Below are positions 26,773-36,217 of a stretch of DNA of 64,000 bases, in pieces. The notes under the pieces are model-generated. The model ran no database searches. It was not told the DNA's origin and worked only from the letters and a program-made list of their open reading frames with translations. Made by a program: the position numbers and the translations under genes. Positions within the stretch are counted from its first letter, which is position 1; each line of letters opens with the position of its first letter. This stretch comes from JBEKIK01 sp963838495 (lineage in GTDB: Bacteria > Planctomycetota > Planctomycetia > Pirellulales > Thermoguttaceae), in NCBI GenBank assembly GCA_963838495.1, contig CAWIRC010000004.1, positions 124,001 to 188,000 of the forward strand, read 5' to 3'.

Positions 26773-27441
26773 ATGAGTATTTTGAAGGGTTATGTGTTTG
26801 CTCTTGCACTCGCCGTCGCATCGGTTGGTTTCTGTGGGGATCAAACAGACCAGAATACAACCGAACGAAAAGTACGAGACTATTTTCCATTGCAAGAAGG
26901 TTGGGCCTATGCGTATCAGGGTAAAAATGGAGACATGATATATACCATAATCAAAGCTTACGAGCACAACGGCCTGAAAGGCTTCTACTTTGTCAACTAT
27001 GACAAGGACCGCAAAGAGATTCCCTTATTTATAATGAATGGTTTGGGCGTGGGATTCTATTTCATGCGGGGAGACGATTTATACACCGTTCCTATCGCCG
27101 GAATGCTTGATCTCGATGGAATTACACCCTCCCGGGCGGTGCCGCTCCTTACAAGTACTCTTAAAGATGACCAAGGCAATGTTACCACGAAATTACAGCG
27201 GAACACTTCATGGCTCTTTTATCAGGTCACCGGGCCGGAGACCGTAACCGTGCCCGCCGGCACGTTTACAGACTGCATGAAAGTCAGGTGGGTGACAGTG
27301 TTCCATAAAATATCGGACAGTCCGCCCGTGGAACGCGCGGTTTGGCTTGCTCGCGGCGTGGGCATCGTGAAAAAGCTGAATTTTGACGAGTACACGTTCG
27401 AACTAGTAGAATTCATGTCGCCGGATAAGGTCTCGAAATAA
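26773..27441 (+). CDS. Secreted hypothetical protein
   Basis: About 222 residues from the ATG at 26773, behind AAAGGA; an upstream in-frame ATG adds 19 basic residues without a ribosome site. A signal peptide (MSILKGYVFALALAVASVGF) is followed by a beta-rich body: DYFPLQEGWAYAYQ, TGPETVTVPAGTFTDCMKVR and VWLARGVGIVKKLNF. The pattern resembles periplasmic DUF3108-like or lipoprotein-like beta domains, where VPAGTFxDCxxV is common. Function unknown. Confidence 0.6.
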   Translation: MSILKGYVFALALAVASVGFCGDQTDQNTTERKVRDYFPLQEGWAYAYQGKNGDMIYTIIKAYEHNGLKGFYFVNYDKDRKEIPLFIMNGLGVGFYFMRGDDLYTVPIAGMLDLDGITPSRAVPLLTSTLKDDQGNVTTKLQRNTSWLFYQVTGPETVTVPAGTFTDCMKVRWVTVFHKISDSPPVERAVWLARGVGIVKKLNFDEYTFELVEFMSPDKVSK

Positions 27442-27504
27442 AAAAATTGAAATTAACCAATATTTGATATGTAATTTTTTACATCATTCTAGGGAGGTTA
27501 TCTC

Positions 27505-28032
27505 ATGCTGGGCTTTGTAGATCGTCACCCGATTATGTGTGCAGTGCCAATAATTGTGACAATGCTTGTTATTGCCGGGGCTGTTGTCGAGAATAATACC
27601 AAGTCCAAATGCCTACAGATCTCTCAGAACCATATCCAAGAATTCCGAACAAAGCTGTCAATGGGCAGCAAGGAGCAGTTCGACGCTTCGTTTAATGAGA
27701 TCAAGAAGCTGATTGCCACAACCGGCGGCATTGTTCAGGGAACGAGTTGGTCCGAAAAGGAAATAGACGGATTCGTTGGGCCTACATGTGATTGCATCAA
27801 TGATTTCATAATGCTCATGCACGAAACTTCGCAGGACGGCGAGCAACTCTATGGCCACCGTATCTTCAGTACGTTTGATGAGCTTAATAATGGTATGACA
27901 AGGGCTGTGAGTCTCATACACGACAAGAAGGCCCGCTCGAATTGGAAACTTAGGATCGCCTTCGGCGCTTCCAGTCTGCTGGACAAGATTCAACCAAAGC
28001 AGGCCAATCGAGTTTCGGAGAAAAAACCATGA
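27505..28032 (+). CDS. Hypothetical protein with N-terminal membrane anchor
   Basis: 175 residues, with a GGGAGG ribosome site. An N-terminal hydrophobic helix (MCAVPIIVTMLVIAGAVV) is followed by a soluble helical domain. No family is recognised. It lies 63 bp after the secreted protein gene and within the tRNA-bracketed segment. Confidence 0.5.
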   Translation: MLGFVDRHPIMCAVPIIVTMLVIAGAVVENNTKSKCLQISQNHIQEFRTKLSMGSKEQFDASFNEIKKLIATTGGIVQGTSWSEKEIDGFVGPTCDCINDFIMLMHETSQDGEQLYGHRIFSTFDELNNGMTRAVSLIHDKKARSNWKLRIAFGASSLLDKIQPKQANRVSEKKP

Positions 28033-28128
28033 TAAAATACATCACCTGGAATGATTTTTTTCTTAACAGGGATAGGCTATGCTTTGGTAGTTGATCTGAT
28101 CTCCAAACACCCAAAAAAAGGGTGCGGC

Positions 28129-28291
28129 ATGGCAAAGACTTGCGTGTCGTGTGGTGAATTCGGTGGGATTTCTCTCAACTCTCTCTTTTGTGACCAGTGC
28201 AGGACGAATCTATTGTGCGTCGTGCGTACAACAGTACCGCGATAGGGCCATCCGTGATGTTATAATCAGTTCAACGCCGAGTTTTGCGTGA
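28129..28291 (+). CDS. Small zinc-ribbon protein, frameshifted
   Basis: ATG at 28129 with AAAGGGTG upstream. The first frame gives CVSC and CDQC, then diverges. Removing one base near 28201 continues as GRIYCASCVQQYRDRAIRDV with a stop at 28289, giving 53 residues with three Cys pairs (CVSC, CDQC, CASC), typical of a zinc ribbon or RING-like finger. Too short for routine calling. Confidence 0.5.
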
Positions 28292-28365
28292 TGGTTGCGC
28301 GGGACAAATTAGAGGTCTTGACAACGGCAAGAATTTGCCACAAACTATTAGAGCATAACGATTTC

Positions 28366-28450
28366 GGCCGAGTGGCGGAATGGCAGACGCTCGGGATTTA
28401 AAATCCCGTGCCCGTAACTGGGCGTGCCGGTTCGAGTCCGGCCTCGGCTA
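28366..28450 (+). tRNA. tRNA-Leu(UAA)
   Basis: 85 bases with all arms. The acceptor stem is GGCCGAG/CTCGGCT, the anticodon stem is CGGGA/TCCCG around TTTAAAA (anticodon TAA at 28399-28401), there is a long variable arm, and the T arm is GCCGG-TTCGAGT-CCGGC. The discriminator is A; CCA is not encoded. UAA reads TTA and TTG, codons used in the leuA leader peptide. Confidence 0.95.
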
Positions 28451-28488
28451 CCTTTAACCGTTTATTGCTTGATGTATTGCATCAACGT

Positions 28489-28516
28489 CTAACGCTATTA
28501 GCGTTAGGCATTTTTT
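28489..28516 (+). terminator. Terminator after tRNA-Leu
   Basis: CTAACGCT and AGCGTTAG with an ATT loop, followed by GCA and T6. Confidence 0.8.
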
Positions 28517-28662
28517 GTCCTCATATTGTCCGCACTGTATTTCCTGTGGACAGCAATGTAAATCTCGTACGGACAAAATGTTGTCACAAAGGAACGTCTA
28601 AAAAAATAGTCCCTAAATCTCTCACAGTTCCGATCAAATAGTGAAAGTACGATATAATCTTA

Positions 28663-29745
28663 TTATCGTTTCCACCATGTGTAACTGATCAGCCCGATCA
28701 TACCGATACCGAGAAGAATAAAGGTGGAGGGTTCGGAAACGGGAACCCAGAGAATAGCTCGACTTTGTCCAGAAGCGTAATACGCAGTCCCTATGATATT
28801 GCCTTCAGCGTCAATTGTATTGGCCGCGGATTGCGTGAAATCATTTGGTAAGAACTGCTGCAAATCGATATAACCATCGACGGTTCCATTCCACAATAAG
28901 GCATGCTCATTGTTATTTGTTGCTGGACCATGACCATAGCCAACCTGCTGCGTGCCATTGATTCCGTTAGCAAAACAAGTGGTAAACCCCGCAGGCGTCA
29001 AGTCAATTACGTTGTCCTTCCTGCCACTCCATAGTATTGCATGAGATTGCAGATCATTAAAGTTCCAAGCGGTCCCGACCTGCTGAACCCCATTCGATCC
29101 GAGGATTTCAGAACAATCAAATCCGTCAGGATTTAAATCATCACTTGTATTTGTATTTACATCCCAGATCATAGCGTGCCAAGGATGGTAAGGATCTGCG
29201 GTGGATGCATAACCGAATGCCTGACTTCCACTAATTCCAAAAGATCGCGATTCCAAATATCCATTCGGATGCAAATCGATGTAATTGCCAGAACTACCGT
29301 TCCAAAGAGTAGCACGATAGTAGGGGCCAAGATAACCAACCTGTTGTGTTCCATTAGTGCCGGTGACAGCGGAAAAAAAACTATTAGGGTCTGTTAAATA
29401 GACTCTACTATCAGCAGTACCATTCCATAGAGAGCCAAAACCAACTTGCTGTGAACCACAATTTTGCATGGAATTAACAATAGTAGCCTTGTCATTTCCC
29501 AAAATTGAATAATTGCCGGAATAATCATTCCAAAGTATTGGTTGCCAATATTTATTATCCGTAGTACCACTTCCTACATACACTGTACCGCTGGCAAAAT
29601 CGCCCCTAGACTGAATAAATCCGCTTGGGGTCAGATCGATCGCCATATAAGTGATGGCTAAGGCGGGTCGGCCAGCGAGTAGCCCGACATCTAATGCCGC
29701 CGCCATTGCCGCCGCCAAAACCATCCGTTTTATTTTAAGCCACAT
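28663..29745 (-). CDS. PEP-CTERM secreted protein with repeats
   Basis: 360 residues. The signal peptide (AAAMAAALDVGLLAGRPALA) and the C-terminal tag VSEPSTFILLGIGMIGLISY plus WWKR match PEP-CTERM sorting, in which exosortase cuts the tag. The body has at least six repeats of the type NGTQQVGYxxG..HALLWNG (HAF-like, beta-propeller), each about 45 residues. Exosortase is not in this window. It is not adjacent to the three cassettes at 36-48 kb but shares the same sorting signal. Confidence 0.85.
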   Translation of the reverse strand: MWLKIKRMVLAAAMAAALDVGLLAGRPALAITYMAIDLTPSGFIQSRGDFASGTVYVGSGTTDNKYWQPILWNDYSGNYSILGNDKATIVNSMQNCGSQQVGFGSLWNGTADSRVYLTDPNSFFSAVTGTNGTQQVGYLGPYYRATLWNGSSGNYIDLHPNGYLESRSFGISGSQAFGYASTADPYHPWHAMIWDVNTNTSDDLNPDGFDCSEILGSNGVQQVGTAWNFNDLQSHAILWSGRKDNVIDLTPAGFTTCFANGINGTQQVGYGHGPATNNNEHALLWNGTVDGYIDLQQFLPNDFTQSAANTIDAEGNIIGTAYYASGQSRAILWVPVSEPSTFILLGIGMIGLISYTWWKR

Positions 29746-30243
29746 GACTAGCAGTATCCTCGCTTCAAGTAAAATATCAGATAGACAGGAAATCCCTGCC
29801 GGATAAACTGTGGAAAATTGGCCCGCAGCAAACGAGCCACCTTAAAGAGCGCACACTGGACCGTTCTGATATGATCAGAAATATGATGCCCAGGCGCTAC
29901 GCTGCCTCTGCTTAAATCTTAAGGAGTGAGAAAACTAATACTGCCTATTGTAACATCCTCCCGCTGAAAGGACAACCGTTCCAACGCATTACGATGAATA
30001 AATATTAAAATCAAGTTCCTATGACGATAAAATGTCGGCATCTCTAAATAATTCTAAATTTTTATTCACACCTTAACTCATTATCTATCATTATCTTACA
30101 AATCGACTTTTAGAAAGCGTTTTTCTATTCGTCCGTATCTTATATAAGTTTGATGTTTTAACAAACAGGAGAAAAACAAAATGCTGTACTAAAAGGAAAG
30201 AGTCGCCGCGATTTCCATATCGGCCCAAGGGACAAATCTTCAT
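29746..30243. other. Intergenic region, no supported gene
   Basis: About 500 AT-rich bases between the PEP-CTERM gene and the decayed HEPN gene. I find no gene, terminator or repeat that I would defend. Confidence 0.35.
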
Positions 30244-30627
30244 TTATGAAAACCGCTCTTGGACAAAGCGGCGGATCGCGCGTGACGAATGTAATGCCTC
30301 TTGAACTTCCTCCAGGTACGGCCAAAAGGCGTCATCATAACGTATGGCCACGGCATAGGGCGTCAGACGCAGCGCATCAGGCGTAAAGGCATCAAACGCG
30401 GAATCGAGTTGCGAACAGACATCCAACAGCCGCTTCAGATCGTGAATAAATGGAAATTCGACTTTGTTAGCGATGAGATAGGCTTTCAGCGATTTTTCCG
30501 CCGCTTGTTGACAATGAAAACAGGCCGTATCAAGCGACTTTTCCGCCGCCAGACACAACTCGGCGTTTGCCTAATCGCTATCCGCCTTGCGCAGCCATCC
30601 GAGTGCAACGTCTTGATCATCCTTCAT
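30244..30627 (-). pseudogene. HEPN-domain toxin, interrupted by a stop codon
   Basis: ATG at 30627 starts MKDDQDVALGWLRKADSD, then an in-frame TAG at 30571-30573 interrupts; the frame continues as ANAELCLAAEKSLDTACFHC and runs to 30244, 127 residues in all. The sequence FHCQQAAEKSLKAYLIAN and the first part match the HEPN partner of minimal nucleotidyltransferases. TAG may be a change from TTG (Leu). The start overlaps the nucleotidyltransferase gene end, as expected for the pair. Confidence 0.75.
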
Positions 30628-30945
30628 ACAAAACCGTTCCTTCACGCAAGGCGGTGGTGACGAACGCTCCGCCGGCACCGCGCCACTCTTCGACTTCGGC
30701 GGGCGTGTAGACGACAACCTCCGTATCCACGTTGAGCGACAAATCAGCCAACGCGGTATACAAGGGATCGAGCGGCGGTGTCGCGGCAATGGAGAATCTT
30801 CGATGACCAAAATGTCTATGTCGCTATCCGGACGATGGTCGCCCCGCGCACGGCTGCCGAAAAGCACATTCTTTTGCGGGATGGCGACCGCACGTATCCG
30901 CCGCACAATCTCCGAAAATGTTTCTCGACCGACACGGCTTACCAT
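30617..30945 (-). pseudogene. Minimal nucleotidyltransferase antitoxin (MntA-like), frameshifted
   Basis: The frame starts near 30945 and contains GSRARGDHRPDSDIDILV, the GS-x-A-x-G..SDxD motif of minimal nucleotidyltransferases. One base is missing near 30775-30785; adding it gives PPLDPLYTALADLSLNVD, then VVVYTPAEVEEW and a stop at 30617, 109 residues in all. Together with the HEPN gene it is a decayed MNT/HEPN toxin-antitoxin pair. An upstream in-frame ATG at 30966 is possible. Confidence 0.75.
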
Positions 30946-30966
30946 GAGCAAGTTTCCTAATGTCAA

Positions 30967-31405
30967 ATTGATGTCGCGTGTTATCTATGGCTCGCAACAC
31001 ATACTTTTATAAGCTTTCCACAATCGGTGAAAACCGCCAATCGTGTCAGAAAGAGAATGGAATTCCGGAACGATTCTTATTTCATGGTCAATGATAGCCT
31101 GGATTTGGGTGTTAATCGAGATGGCACACAAACCCAACCTCCCAGATCGGGGGGCGAATAAGTTTTTCTGATATACAATCAAATTTTCCACATTCTGGGA
31201 AAAAAATCTTGTTAATGTTTTATTATAAAAGAGGACTTTTTTCCCAATTATTTCTCCAGCCGACCTCGTCGGAGTTCTAAGTGTCGATTACAATGTAACG
31301 TGTTAATAATCATACAATACTGACGGAAATCGCAGCGATTGAGCCGATCCGTTGTTTTTTCTTTCTCTCGGCCGCGGCCGCATTTCCCGCGGAGATAAAT
31401 TTTAT
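30967..31405. other. Intergenic region upstream of metG
   Basis: About 440 AT-rich bases with the promoter of metG. No T-box, riboswitch or gene is recognisable; a few short open frames lack family features. Confidence 0.35.
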
Positions 31406-33460
31406 ATGCGAAACATCCTGGTTACCAGCGCTCTGCCTTATGCCAACGGCCACATCCACATCGGGCATCTGGTAGAGTACCTGCAAACCGACATTTGGGT
31501 CCGGTTTCAAAAGCTCCGCGGCCGGCACTGCATATATATCTGCGCGGACGACACCCACGGCACCGCGATAATGATCCGGGCCAAGCAAGAGGGCATACGC
31601 GAGGAAGAGCTTATCGCCAGCATGCGCGAGGCCCATATCCGCGATTTCACGGGATTCGACATCGAATTCGACAACTACGGCAGCACGCATTCGCCGGAAA
31701 ACCGGGCTCTGTGTGAAGAAATCTGGTCCGCCATCCGCAAGGCCGGGCTAGTGAGCGAGCGGAAAGTATCGCAGCTATACGACCTTATGGCCGGCACTTT
31801 TCTGGCCGATCGCTTCGTCAAGGGGACTTGTCCCAAGTGCAAATCGCCCGAGCAGTACGGCGACAGTTGCGACAAGTGCGGCGCACATTACAATCCCACC
31901 GACCTGATCGACCCGGTTAGCACGCTTTCAGGGGCCACGCCCGAGCCGCGCACGGCAAAGCACCTGTTCATCAACATCGATAAACTCCACGCTTTTTTAG
32001 AGGAATGGACGCAAAAAAGCGGATGCCTGCAGAGCGAGGTTTCCAATTACCTTGCCGGCCACTTCCTTAACGAGCCTTTGCATGATTGGGACATTTCCCG
32101 CCCCGCACCATATTTCGGCTTCGAGATTCCCGACAGTCCGGGCAATTACTGGTACGTGTGGTTCGACGCACCGATAGGTTACATCGGATCGAGCCACGAG
32201 TGGTGCAAAAAGCGTGGAGAAAAACTCGACGATTGGTGGCGGAGTGCTGAAACGGAAATTCATCATTTCATCGGCAAGGACATCACTTATTTTCACACGC
32301 TTTTCTGGCCGGCGATGCTGAAAACGGCCAATTTCAGCCTGCCGAACAAGGTGCACATCCACGGCTTTTTGACGGTAAATGGCGAAAAGATGTCGAAAAG
32401 CAAGGGCACGTTCATCCGCGCCTCGACTTACCTGGAATATCTCGATCCCGCTTATCTGCGCTATTATTACGCATCGAAACTGACCTCCCGGGTGGACGAT
32501 CTGGATTTGAATTTCGACGAGTTCGCCGCCAAGGTCAACTCCGACATGGTGGGCAACATCGTCAATCTCGGCAGCCGCACGGCGCGGTTCGCCGAAGAGA
32601 CCGGGCTCTCGGCCGTGTATCCCGACGACGGCGGATTGTTCACCCAGGCCGCCGCCGAGGGCGAGGCTATTGCCGAGGCCTACGAGTCCGGCGATTTTGC
32701 CAAGGCCATGCGCATTATCCTGGCCATCGGCGACCGGGCAAATCAATTCGTCGAACGGCGCGCACCTTGGAATCTACGCAAAGAAGCGGATAAGAGCGAC
32801 GAACTTCGCGACGTGTGCACAATCGGGATCAACCTTTTCCGCCAATTGGCCGTTTACATGACCCCGGTGCTTCCGCAGCTTGCCCGGCGGACCGGCGAAT
32901 TGCTGGGCGATCCGATTGTGGCTTGGGAACAATCTCAAAATCCGCTGTTAGGCAAGCGCATCGGCCGCTTCGAACACCTGATGCAGCGCGTGGACCGCAA
33001 GCGAGTGGAGGCGATGTTGGCCGCCAGCAGTGAAAACACGGAAGAAAATCCAGCCCTGCAAAATTCCTCCGCCGGGGCTGATTCCGCGACAGGAGACGGT
33101 GACCAGCCTTTGCAGGCCGAGCCTCTGGCTACAGAAATCACTTTCGACGAGTTCGTCAAAGTCGATCTACGCGTCGCCCGCGTTTTGGAAGCCGAAGACG
33201 TGCCGGGCGCGCAAAAGCTGCTGAAACTTGTGCTCACCCTGGGCGGCGATCATCGCCGCACCGTGTTTGCCGGGATCAAGGGCGTGTATAAGCCGGAAGA
33301 TCTTGTAGGCCGGCTGGTGATTTGCGCGGCGAATCTGGCCCCGCGGAAAATGAAATTCGGCACAAGCGAAGGCATGATCGTGGCCGCCGGCGGAGGTGAA
33401 AAAGAAATCTATCTCCTTTCACCAGACAACGGCGCTAAACCCGGGCAACGGGTGCATTAA
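31406..33460 (+). CDS. metG: Methionyl-tRNA synthetase
   Basis: About 684 residues from the ATG at 31406 (MRNILVTSALPYANGHIHIG). The frame is open 18 codons upstream, but this start has GGAG and the family's N-terminus. It charges tRNA-Met. HIGH is HIHIGH near residue 15, the zinc knuckle is CPKCKSPEQYGDSCDKC near 140, and KMSKS is EKMSKSKGTF near 335. A C-terminal tRNA-binding/dimerisation domain (about 570-684) follows a Glu/Ser-rich linker: VDLRVARVLEAEDVPGAQKL and FAGIKGVYKPEDLVGRLV. Confidence 0.96.
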   Translation: MRNILVTSALPYANGHIHIGHLVEYLQTDIWVRFQKLRGRHCIYICADDTHGTAIMIRAKQEGIREEELIASMREAHIRDFTGFDIEFDNYGSTHSPENRALCEEIWSAIRKAGLVSERKVSQLYDLMAGTFLADRFVKGTCPKCKSPEQYGDSCDKCGAHYNPTDLIDPVSTLSGATPEPRTAKHLFINIDKLHAFLEEWTQKSGCLQSEVSNYLAGHFLNEPLHDWDISRPAPYFGFEIPDSPGNYWYVWFDAPIGYIGSSHEWCKKRGEKLDDWWRSAETEIHHFIGKDITYFHTLFWPAMLKTANFSLPNKVHIHGFLTVNGEKMSKSKGTFIRASTYLEYLDPAYLRYYYASKLTSRVDDLDLNFDEFAAKVNSDMVGNIVNLGSRTARFAEETGLSAVYPDDGGLFTQAAAEGEAIAEAYESGDFAKAMRIILAIGDRANQFVERRAPWNLRKEADKSDELRDVCTIGINLFRQLAVYMTPVLPQLARRTGELLGDPIVAWEQSQNPLLGKRIGRFEHLMQRVDRKRVEAMLAASSENTEENPALQNSSAGADSATGDGDQPLQAEPLATEITFDEFVKVDLRVARVLEAEDVPGAQKLLKLVLTLGGDHRRTVFAGIKGVYKPEDLVGRLVICAANLAPRKMKFGTSEGMIVAAGGGEKEIYLLSPDNGAKPGQRVH

Positions 33461-33480
33461 AAGGACTTGCCGACATTTTG

Positions 33481-33532
33481 CCCTCACCCCAATCCTCTCC
33501 GGGCACCGACCGAAGGTTGGTCGGGAGAGGGG
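33481..33532. repeat. Dispersed repeat (CCCTCACCCC...GGGAGAGGG)
   Basis: Relative of the repeats at 15216-15250 and 56933-57020. It holds an inner palindrome CCGACCGAAGGTTGGTCGG. The inner part recurs at about 34259-34277. Confidence 0.55.
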
Positions 33533-33549
33533 ACTTTTCGGATAGTTTC

Positions 33550-34002
33550 TTAGCGAAACCACTGGCTGTCGGATTTCGATGTCGCCTTGCTTGGCATCAT
33601 GAGCGGAGGATGCGAGTTGGGCAAAACGACCGACTTGGCCACGGACTTGGGCTGCGTTTCTGTAGAGGGTTGATCTGTTGGAGCAGTGGAACATGTCTCG
33701 CCCGGGAGCATTGTAGGACATCCATGACAATATACCCGGGGCGTGCCCACTCGCGTGAAAAACGCCTGCCATTTGGCCTTTTCCTCGCAATACCCGTCCC
33801 AGGCGTTGTCGCAGGCCGAGGGCGGGCATTCGCAGCACCCCCATTGCAAGCAATATCCCGGCGGCGAATAGCACGCCGGCCCGCCATACGCCCGATAGCT
33901 CGCCATGTCGTTTCCGCCGCAGGTCGGACATGCGGCGTAAATAATTCCCGCATGAATCACCAATAAAAGACTAAGAGCGCAAGCCCAACCGATCCATCGC
34001 AT
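33550..34002 (-). CDS. Secreted Cys-rich protein
   Basis: 150 residues behind AAGGAG. The signal peptide is MRWIGWACALSLLLVIHAGI. A Cys-rich core (CPTCGGND, WGCCECPPSACDNAWDGYC) is typical of a planctomycete secreted family in which GCCECxPSxCDNAWxGYC is the recurring signature. The C-terminus is Ser/Thr/Pro-rich. Function unknown. Confidence 0.75.
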   Translation of the reverse strand: MRWIGWACALSLLLVIHAGIIYAACPTCGGNDMASYRAYGGPACYSPPGYCLQWGCCECPPSACDNAWDGYCEEKAKWQAFFTRVGTPRVYCHGCPTMLPGETCSTAPTDQPSTETQPKSVAKSVVLPNSHPPLMMPSKATSKSDSQWFR

Positions 34003-34399
34003 GGGTAAGCTCCTTTTTATCTATTTTTTAAAAGGCGCAGCAGGCCTATAAATCTAAGCCTAATATATTGTCTCTACTTGTATTTCTTCGGTTAATTGAA
34101 CTAACAATAAATCTAAAAAATCGCATTCGGCCGATTGGGCAAACTAGGCAAAAGATTCCGGCTCAAAAATCAGGAATCGAGATTCTGTAAAGCCGTGATG
34201 GACACCAAAAGATGATTGGTCGATCACGCTTGTTCGATATGTAGAACCGCGACAGGCGTCAACCGAAGGTTGGTCGGTCGTGTTTTGACCATGCTTGGAA
34301 TAGTTTCATACTGTAAAAAAAGCCCCCGATGTTTTCACCGGGGGCTAAATCTTGGCAACGTGTTTCTGCCCTAATCTCTAATCCTAAATCTCTAATCCC
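34003..34399. other. Intergenic region with terminator
   Basis: About 400 bases. It holds the glnA terminator and a short palindrome (CCGAAGGTTGGTCGG near 34262). No gene is visible. Confidence 0.4.
34314..34346 (-). terminator. Intrinsic terminator after glnA
   Basis: On the minus strand AGCCCCCG pairs with CGGGGGCT, followed by TTTTTTT. It is placed about 55 bases after the glnA stop codon. Confidence 0.85.
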
Positions 34400-35812
34400 T
34401 TACATATCATAGTACAGGCAGAACTCGTAGGGATGCGGGCGGAGCTGCATGGCCTCGACTTCGTTGACCTGTTTGTATTTTATCCATGTTTCGATCACGT
34501 CGGGGGTGAATACGTCGCCGCGGAGTAGGAACTCGTGATCGGCGGCCAAAGCCTGAAGTGCAGCATCCAGCGAGCCCGGCGTGTGGGGCACTTTCGCCAA
34601 TTCTTCCGGCTCCAGGTCGTAAATGTCTTTGTCCAACGGCTCGCCCGGATCGATCTTGTTCTGAATACCATCGAGCGCGGCCATAAGGATCGCCGCAAAA
34701 GACAGGTACGGATTGCAGCTCGGGTCCGGGCAGCGGAACTCCAGACGCTTGGCCTTGGGATTCGGGCTGTACATCGGAATCCGAACCGCGGCCGAACGGT
34801 TGCGCTGCGAATAGGCCAGGTTGACCGGCGCTTCGTAGCCCGGCACCAACCGCTTGTAACTGTTGGTCGTGGGGCAACTGAAGGCCAGGATGGACGGGGC
34901 GTGTTTCAGCAATCCGCCGATGGCGTAGATGGCCATGTCGCTCAGTCCGGCGTATCCGCTTCCGGCGAACAGATTTTCGTTGCCCTTCCAGATCGAGGTG
35001 TGGGTGTGCATGCCGGAACCATTGTCGCCAAAAAGCGGCTTGGGCATGAACGTAACCGTCTTGTTGTATTTTTTGGCCACGTTCTTGGTGATGTACTTAT
35101 ACATCATCACCTTGTCGGCGATGTTCACCAGGGAATCGAATTTCAGGTCGATTTCGGCCTGGCCGGCGGTGCCGACCTCGTGATGCTGCGCCTCGATGCT
35201 AAGCCCGCATTCGATCATCGTCTGCATCATTTCGTTGCGGATGTCCATTAATTGATCGGCCGGCGGCACCGGGAAGTAGCCCTCTTTATAGCGGAGCTTA
35301 TATCCCAGGTTCGGTTTTTCCTCGCGCCCGCGGTTCCATTGGCCTTCGATGCTGTCGATAAAATAAAAGCCGCAATTTGTGCTTTGTTCGTAACGGACGT
35401 CGTCAAAAATGAAAAACTCGCACTCCGGGCCCATGTAACAGGTGTCGCCTATGCCCGTGCTCTTTAAATAGTTCACCGATTTGCGGGCCACGTTGCGGGG
35501 ATCGCGAGTATAATCTTCGCGCGTGATGGGATCCTGTATGTTGCAAATCATCGATAACGTGGGGATCACGCAAAATGGGTCGATCGTAGCGGTCTCGGGC
35601 TGGGGGACCACGAGCATGTCGCTTTCGTTGATCGCCTGCCAGCCGCGGATGCTAGAACCGTCAAACCCAACGCCGTCTTCAAAAACGTCTTCGTCGAGCT
35701 TGTCGACGGGTATGGTGAAATGCTGCCACAGCCCGGGGAAATCCATAAAACGCAAATCCACCGATTTGACGTCCTTTTCGCGGCACAACGCTAAAACTTC
35801 TTTCGGAGTCAC
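34400..35812 (-). CDS. glnA: Glutamine synthetase type I
   Basis: 470 residues from a GTG start at 35812. The upstream ATG at 35830 is in frame, but the ribosome site AAAGGAG lies inside that extension, six bases before the GTG, so the GTG is the start. It makes glutamine from glutamate and ammonia with ATP. Signature regions are FDGSSIRGWQAI near residue 50, MGPECEFFIFD near 125, KPLFGDNGSGMHTHTSIWK near 255 and the adenylylation-type loop NKIDPGEPLDKDIYDLEPE near 395. A sigma-54 type promoter and a distal palindrome lie upstream. Confidence 0.96.
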   Translation of the reverse strand: MTPKEVLALCREKDVKSVDLRFMDFPGLWQHFTIPVDKLDEDVFEDGVGFDGSSIRGWQAINESDMLVVPQPETATIDPFCVIPTLSMICNIQDPITREDYTRDPRNVARKSVNYLKSTGIGDTCYMGPECEFFIFDDVRYEQSTNCGFYFIDSIEGQWNRGREEKPNLGYKLRYKEGYFPVPPADQLMDIRNEMMQTMIECGLSIEAQHHEVGTAGQAEIDLKFDSLVNIADKVMMYKYITKNVAKKYNKTVTFMPKPLFGDNGSGMHTHTSIWKGNENLFAGSGYAGLSDMAIYAIGGLLKHAPSILAFSCPTTNSYKRLVPGYEAPVNLAYSQRNRSAAVRIPMYSPNPKAKRLEFRCPDPSCNPYLSFAAILMAALDGIQNKIDPGEPLDKDIYDLEPEELAKVPHTPGSLDAALQALAADHEFLLRGDVFTPDVIETWIKYKQVNEVEAMQLRPHPYEFCLYYDM

Positions 35813-35933
35813 TATTTTTTCTCCTTTCATAGGAAAACAAACCTATAGTGTTGACTTGGAATGGATAAAGCCGCAACGGTCTCTGTTACCAGGCCGCAAG
35901 CGAGCATACGGCAATTTTATCCCTAGCTACTTT

Positions 35934-35947
35934 GCAAAGGGGATGCC
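35934..35947 (-). promoter_or_regulatory. Putative sigma-54 promoter of glnA
   Basis: On the minus strand GGCATCCCCTTTGCA has the GG-N10-GC spacing of -24/-12 promoters and matches TGGCAC-N5-TTGCA in 9 positions, including GGCA and TTGCA. It lies about 120 bases before the GTG. Confidence 0.55.
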
Positions 35948-36053
35948 GCTATGGTATTAATTTCTCTAATCATCATGACGTAACTTGTTTAAAATGATGA
36001 TCTTATCGCCAATAATCTATTTCTACACGATTTGGCATGAAAGTTTTTATCTG

Positions 36054-36070
36054 CACATTAATTGTGCAAA
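36054..36070. promoter_or_regulatory. NtrC-like palindrome TGCACA-N5-TGTGCA
   Basis: The palindrome TGCACA(TTAAT)TGTGCA resembles NtrC enhancer sites (TGCAC-N5-GTGCA). It is about 110-120 bases upstream of the sigma-54 promoter, the normal enhancer distance. Confidence 0.4.
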
Positions 36071-36217
36071 TGGTGATTTTAAGTAAGGCAAATGGGTTTA
36101 ATCGTATCTTTAAATAACATCGGGTATTCTAGTAAAACTAACTTTTACATGCACGTTATAGCGGCATGGGTAGTGAAGATTTGGAGCAGATCCATGCGAG
36201 ATGCTCAGCCAAGTTCC

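Noticed and set aside
30985..31191. 68-residue minus-strand open frame upstream of metG
   Set aside because: No motif, no ribosome site and AT-rich random composition.
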